DNA of 37,327 nucleotides. Source: JAVEDQ01 sp035468175 (GTDB taxonomy: Bacteria; Actinomycetota; Actinomycetes; Frankiales; Frankiaceae). The position numbers and the translations under genes are program-made. Positions 33,855-37,327 of this stretch are shown piece by piece. The stretch's first letter is position 1; each line of letters opens with the position of its first letter. The notes below the pieces were generated by a model that worked only from the letters and a program-made list of their open reading frames with translations, ran no database searches and was not told the DNA's origin. Location of the stretch: positions 1-37,327 of the forward strand of contig DATITC010000079.1 of NCBI GenBank assembly GCA_035468175.1, written 5' to 3'.

Positions 33855-34997
33855 ATGTACGTCGCTCGGCTGCACCTCACGGATTTCCGCAGCTACGAGG
33901 ACGTGTCCATTCCGCTGGAGCCCGGGGTGACGACGTTTCTCGGAGCGAACGGGCAGGGCAAGACGAACCTGCTCGAGGCGCTGAACTACGTCGCCACCCT
34001 GGCGAGTCACCGGGTCGCCAGCGACGCCCCGCTGATCCGGATGGGTGCGGAGCGTGCCGTCGTACGTGCCGGCATCGTCCGGGACGAACGCAAACTGCTG
34101 GTGGAGCTCGAGCTCGTCCCCGGCCGGGCGAACCGGGCCAAGATCAACCGCAGTCCGGTGCGCCGGGCTCGGGAGGTCCTCGGCGCATTGCGCACCGTGC
34201 TGTTCGCTCCCGAGGACCTGGCTCTGGTCCGTGGCGACCCCGGTGAGCGCCGCCGGTTCCTCGATGAACTGGTCGTCGCCCGGGCGCCCCGCTTCGCCGG
34301 TGTGCGGGCCGACTACGAGCGGGTGCTCAAGCAGCGCACGATGCTGCTGCGGTCGGCGTCGGGGCGACGCTCCCGCACCGTGGTCTCGGACGAGACGGTG
34401 AGCACGCTGGATGTCTGGGACAGCCACCTGGCGTCGTACGGCGCCGAGCTGCTCGCCGCCCGGCTGCGCCTCGTCGACGCGCTCGCCCCCCTGCTCGACA
34501 AGGCCTACTCCGAGGTGTCCGGGGGGCGCGGGCCGGTATCGGTGGTGTATCAGTCCTCGGTGGCGAAGGACGGCCAACCTTTGTCAGCCGCCGCGACCGA
34601 GGTCGAGCTGCAGGCCCTGCTCGCCGACGAGTTGCAGCGCCTGCGGCCCCAGGAGCTGGAACGGGGGGTGACTCTTGCGGGACCGCACCGTGACGACATC
34701 GTGGTCTCGATCGGAGAGCTGCCAGCCAAGGGATATGCGAGCCAGGGTGAGTCGTGGTCGCTCGCCCTGGCCCTTCGGCTGGCGTCCTACGAGTTGCTCC
34801 GCAGTGACGGCGCCGAGCCGGTACTGCTGCTTGACGATGTCTTCGCGGAGCTGGACGACTCACGGCGGGAGCGGTTGGCTCTGCTCGTTCGTCCGGCCGA
34901 ACAGGTGTTGATCACGGCCGCAGTAGCCGATGACGTGCCCGCCCTGCTTGCAGGTGCGCGCTTCGAGGTCTACATGGGGTCGGTGTCCGCCGCGTGA
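33855..34997 (+). CDS. recF: DNA repair and recombination protein RecF
   Basis: This 380-residue SMC-like ATPase helps load RecA at single-strand gaps. Walker A is GANGQGKT (30-37), with LLEALNYV following. The signature region is KGYASQGESWSLALALRLA, and Walker B is VLLLDDVFAELDD. The start is ATG 33855 (MYVARLHLTDFRSYE), with a GAGAGGTG ribosome site upstream. Confidence 0.97.
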   Translation: MYVARLHLTDFRSYEDVSIPLEPGVTTFLGANGQGKTNLLEALNYVATLASHRVASDAPLIRMGAERAVVRAGIVRDERKLLVELELVPGRANRAKINRSPVRRAREVLGALRTVLFAPEDLALVRGDPGERRRFLDELVVARAPRFAGVRADYERVLKQRTMLLRSASGRRSRTVVSDETVSTLDVWDSHLASYGAELLAARLRLVDALAPLLDKAYSEVSGGRGPVSVVYQSSVAKDGQPLSAAATEVELQALLADELQRLRPQELERGVTLAGPHRDDIVVSIGELPAKGYASQGESWSLALALRLASYELLRSDGAEPVLLLDDVFAELDDSRRERLALLVRPAEQVLITAAVADDVPALLAGARFEVYMGSVSAA

Positions 34998-35108
34998 TCC
35001 CCCATCGTCGCTGGTCAGCGGGTTATTCACCGCCGTGCACCCATCGTGCGGACTGGTGCGGCCCGATGCCCGTACGGTGCGGTCGCCCGGGTCTACGGTG
35101 AGGACATC

Positions 35109-35744
35109 ATGAGTCCGCCCGAGAACGTGTCGCCCGAGGGACCATCACCCGAGGGATCACCACCCGAGGGATCAGCGCCCGAGGGTGGGGCTTCCGCCCG
35201 GGCAGGTGCAGCCGGCGACCCCGGGCGACGTCCCGCTGAGGGGTCGCCGGCCAACGCTGGTGCCGACCTGGCGCGAGCCGCCCTGGCGAGGGCAAAGGAA
35301 GACGCCCGGGTCAAGGCCGCCAAGCAGGCGCGGGTCACCCGGGCGGAGGGCCGCGCCCAGCGTCGGGCCGAGGAGTCGGAGCGCCCGAAGGGTGAGCCGC
35401 TGGCGTTCGGTTCCGCCGTGCGGGAATTGCTCGACGAACGTGGCTGGAACGCCGAGGCGGCCGCGGCGCGGGTACTGGCGAACTGGGAGTCGATCGCCGG
35501 CGCGGAGGTGGCGGCGGCCTCCCGGCCGGTTCGCCTCCGGCACGGGGAGCTCGTTCTCGAGGCCGAGTCGACCGCGTGGGCCACGCAGTTGCGCCTGCTC
35601 AGCCGCAGCATCCTTGCACGGATCGCCGCCGAACTCGGTCCAGACGTGGTCCGCAAGCTCGTCGTGCGCGGCCCGACCGCCCCCGACTGGCGACACGGCC
35701 GGCTCCGGGTCAAGGGTCCGGGTCCGCGCGACACCTACGGCTGA
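35109..35744 (+). CDS. dciA: DciA-family (DUF721) helicase-loading protein
   Basis: This 211-residue protein has a C-terminal DUF721/DciA domain (about 97-195): GSAVRELLDERGW, VLANWESIAGAEVAAASRPV (Trp126) and STAWATQLRLLS. DciA helps the replicative helicase in bacteria without DnaC; the mycobacterial homologue is Rv0004. The N-terminal 95 residues are disordered: a PEGS/P repeat and then a charged Ala/Arg/Lys helix. The start is ATG 35109, with GTGAGGA just upstream. Confidence 0.92.
   Translation: MSPPENVSPEGPSPEGSPPEGSAPEGGASARAGAAGDPGRRPAEGSPANAGADLARAALARAKEDARVKAAKQARVTRAEGRAQRRAEESERPKGEPLAFGSAVRELLDERGWNAEAAAARVLANWESIAGAEVAAASRPVRLRHGELVLEAESTAWATQLRLLSRSILARIAAELGPDVVRKLVVRGPTAPDWRHGRLRVKGPGPRDTYG
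35133..35185 (+). repeat. 15-bp-period repeat in the dciA 5' end
   Basis: CCCGAGGG recurs at 35133, 35148, 35163 and 35178, a strict 15-base period. It encodes Pro-Glu-Gly-Ser/Pro-type pentapeptides in the disordered N-tail. Confidence 0.9.
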
Positions 35745-36068
35745 GTTCCCGACAGGTCGCCCGGCCAAGGGGGCTCTTCAGTGAAGGCGGCACCCGCCGG
35801 CGCCTGTCCGCACCCGCGGGCACCCGTCGGCACCCGTCCAGGCCGGGTTTGAACCCGGTAAGCCGCTGAGGCGGGCCGTGGAGAGGTTCGACTCCCGTCC
35901 CGCGTGGGGGGAGTCGGCGCTCAGAACGATCGGCGGGCAGCGGACGCGACAGGCCGTGTCTCGGGCCAATTGTGTCGTTACCCGGGGGTAGACTGCAGCT
36001 TGCCCGGGGCCGGCGGTACGCGCGCGCCGAGGGGCAATTGCACGATTCGGCGACAGAGAGATGGCTGC
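35745..36068. promoter_or_regulatory. gyrB upstream region: repeat array, -10 element, leader hairpin
   Basis: This 324-base gap has no gene. CACCCGNSGG-type units start at 35791, 35811, 35821 and 35831 on a 10-base grid. A tRNA-like stretch follows (about 35850-35905) but does not fold fully. TAGACT at 35989-35994 fits a gyrB -10. In the leader TTGCCC (36000-36005) pairs with GGGCAA (36032-36037), with an inner GGCG/CGCC pair. Confidence 0.5.
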
Positions 36069-37327
36069 GTGGCCTCCAACGAGTACAACGCTAGTTCGAT
36101 CAAGGTTCTGGAGGGTCTCGAGGCCGTCCGGAAGCGCCCTGGCATGTACATCGGCTCCACCGGGGAACGCGGCCTGCACCACCTCGTCTACGAGGTCGTG
36201 GACAACGCCGTGGACGAGGCGCTGGCCGGCTACTGCACCGACGTTGTCGTCACGCTGCAGGCCGACGGGGGCGTCCGGGTCGAGGACAATGGCCGCGGCA
36301 TCCCGGTCGGTCGGCACCCGGTGGAGAAGCGCCCCGCCGTCGAGGTCGTTCTGACCACACTGCACGCCGGCGGCAAATTCGACGGCAAGTCCTACGCCGT
36401 CTCGGGTGGTCTCCACGGCGTGGGCGTCAGCGTCGTGAACGCGCTGTCCAGCCGCCTGGAAGTGCTGATCAAGACCGATGGCTACCTCTGGTTCCAGCCG
36501 TACGCGGGGAGCCGCCCCGCGGCGCCGCTGGAGAGGCGCGGCCCGACGAAGGAAACCGGCACCACGGTCACGTTCTGGGCCGACCCCACCATTTTCACTG
36601 AGACCACGACCTACTCCTACGAAACGCTGTACCGGCGGCTGCAGGAGATGGCCTTCCTGAACAAGGGGCTGCGGATCGTCCTGCGGGACGAGCGGCGGGA
36701 AGAGTCCGCACCCGTCCCGGAGGGTTCCGAGGCGGTCGACGTCAAGGAGGCCGACGCGGCAGCAGCCGCCCCTCCGCGCGTACGCGAGGTCGAGTTCCGC
36801 TATGAGAACGGCATCGTCGACTTCGTCGCCCACCTCAACAGCGCGAAGGAGCCGGCCCACAAGACTGTCATCACTTTCGAGGGCAAGGGCGAGGGCATCG
36901 AGGCCGAGGTTGCGATGCAGTGGAAGGGCGGCAACAACTACGCCGAGTCCGTCTACACCTTCGCCAACACGATCAACACACACGAGGGCGGCACCCACGA
37001 GGAAGGCTTTCGTGACGCGCTGACCCGCGCGGTCAACTCCTACGCCAAGGACGCCAACCTGCTCAAGGCGGCGAAGACGAATGGCAAGGGTGGCGACGAG
37101 CGCCTGCAGGGCGACGACATCCGCGAGGGCTTGACCGCCATCGTCTCCGTCAAGCTCGCCCAGCCCCAGTTCGAGGGACAGACGAAGACGAAGCTCGGCA
37201 ACACCGAGGCGAAGTCCTTCGTCTCCGGGATGGTCTACAGCGGTCTGAAGGACTGGCTGGAGTCCCATCCGGGGGAGAGCAAGGGCATCATCATGCGGGC
37301 TATCGACGCCCAGCGGGCCCGGATCGC
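36069..37327 (+). CDS. gyrB: DNA gyrase subunit B, 5' part (runs off the window)
   Basis: About 419 residues are visible before the right edge. The GHKL ATPase domain shows EVVDNAVDEALAGY, VEDNGRGIPVG and GGLHGVGVSVVNALS. The transducer domain includes TFWADPTIF and FANTINTHEGGTHEEGF. The TOPRIM domain lies beyond the edge. An acidic/Ala-rich insertion (APVPEGSEAVDVKEADAAAA) lies before the VREVEFRYENG strand. The start is GTG 36069 (ASNEYNASSIKVLEGLEAVR). A nearby ATG at 36061 is out of frame. GyrB supplies the ATPase of gyrase, which adds negative supercoils. Confidence 0.97.
   Translation, partial: MASNEYNASSIKVLEGLEAVRKRPGMYIGSTGERGLHHLVYEVVDNAVDEALAGYCTDVVVTLQADGGVRVEDNGRGIPVGRHPVEKRPAVEVVLTTLHAGGKFDGKSYAVSGGLHGVGVSVVNALSSRLEVLIKTDGYLWFQPYAGSRPAAPLERRGPTKETGTTVTFWADPTIFTETTTYSYETLYRRLQEMAFLNKGLRIVLRDERREESAPVPEGSEAVDVKEADAAAAAPPRVREVEFRYENGIVDFVAHLNSAKEPAHKTVITFEGKGEGIEAEVAMQWKGGNNYAESVYTFANTINTHEGGTHEEGFRDALTRAVNSYAKDANLLKAAKTNGKGGDERLQGDDIREGLTAIVSVKLAQPQFEGQTKTKLGNTEAKSFVSGMVYSGLKDWLESHPGESKGIIMRAIDAQRARI

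Noticed and set aside
35850..35905. Functional tRNA gene before gyrB
   Set aside because: The T stem mismatches at two positions, no complementary 5' acceptor strand was found and CCA is absent. Kept only as a finding.
35778..37268. 496-codon minus-strand frame opposite gyrB
   Set aside because: GyrB is unmistakable on the plus strand through this region.

Overview
This window comes from the chromosomal origin region of a high-GC actinomycete. The gene order rpmH-rnpA-yidD-yidC-jag-rsmG-parA-parB on one side of dnaA, and dnaA-dnaN-gnd-recF-dciA(DUF721)-gyrB on the other, is the conserved actinobacterial oriC layout. GC-rich codon use, many GTG starts and 4-base ATGA/GTGA gene overlaps agree with this. 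From memory, the left part matches the Mycobacterium tuberculosis blocks Rv3907c-Rv3924c and Rv0046c-Rv0051. The presence of gnd, the split MurJ/pseudokinase, and the extra aminotransferase and Ddl-like genes point to a lineage outside the tubercle bacilli (Frankia/Streptomyces-like actinomycetes). I cannot name a genus.

Layout. 1-4923: envelope genes on the minus strand (a membrane protein cut by the window edge, a GT87 glycosyltransferase, a bifunctional class A PBP, a DUF5318 zinc-ribbon protein). 4924-8061, plus strand: a PadR regulator with a palindromic operator, inositol-3-phosphate synthase and an MFS transporter. 8042-9502, minus: CCA-adding enzyme. 9610-16430, plus: Nudix hydrolase, DUF6049 exported protein and MurJ chained by GTGA overlaps, then a small one-helix protein and a membrane pseudokinase. 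16535-19223, plus: trxB, trxA and a CwlM-type amidase. 19190-20988, minus: a GNAT protein and an unrecognised HTH/coiled-coil protein. 21138-23444, plus: an aminotransferase and a Ddl-like ATP-grasp enzyme. 23473-29267, minus: parB, parA, rsmG, jag, yidC, yidD, rnpA, rpmH. 29650 to the end, plus: dnaA, dnaN, gnd, recF, dciA and the 5' part of gyrB.

How the genes fit together. The region joins replication start (dnaA, dnaN, recF, dciA, gyrB), origin segregation (parA, parB and two parS sites inside parA), membrane insertion (yidC, yidD) and control of cell-wall precursor export and synthesis (MurJ, pseudokinase, CwlM, PBP, Ddl-like). No transposon, CRISPR array, rRNA or intact tRNA was seen.

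The most interesting points are: MurJ and its pseudokinase encoded apart, with a small membrane protein between them and three phosphothreonine-like motifs on the MurJ N-tail; an exact sigma-R-type promoter in front of trxB, with sigM and its anti-sigma gene missing from their usual place; a CwlM homologue that keeps its zinc ligands; an HTH plus coiled-coil protein near parAB with RacA/KfrA-like architecture; and repeat arrays in front of recF and gyrB.
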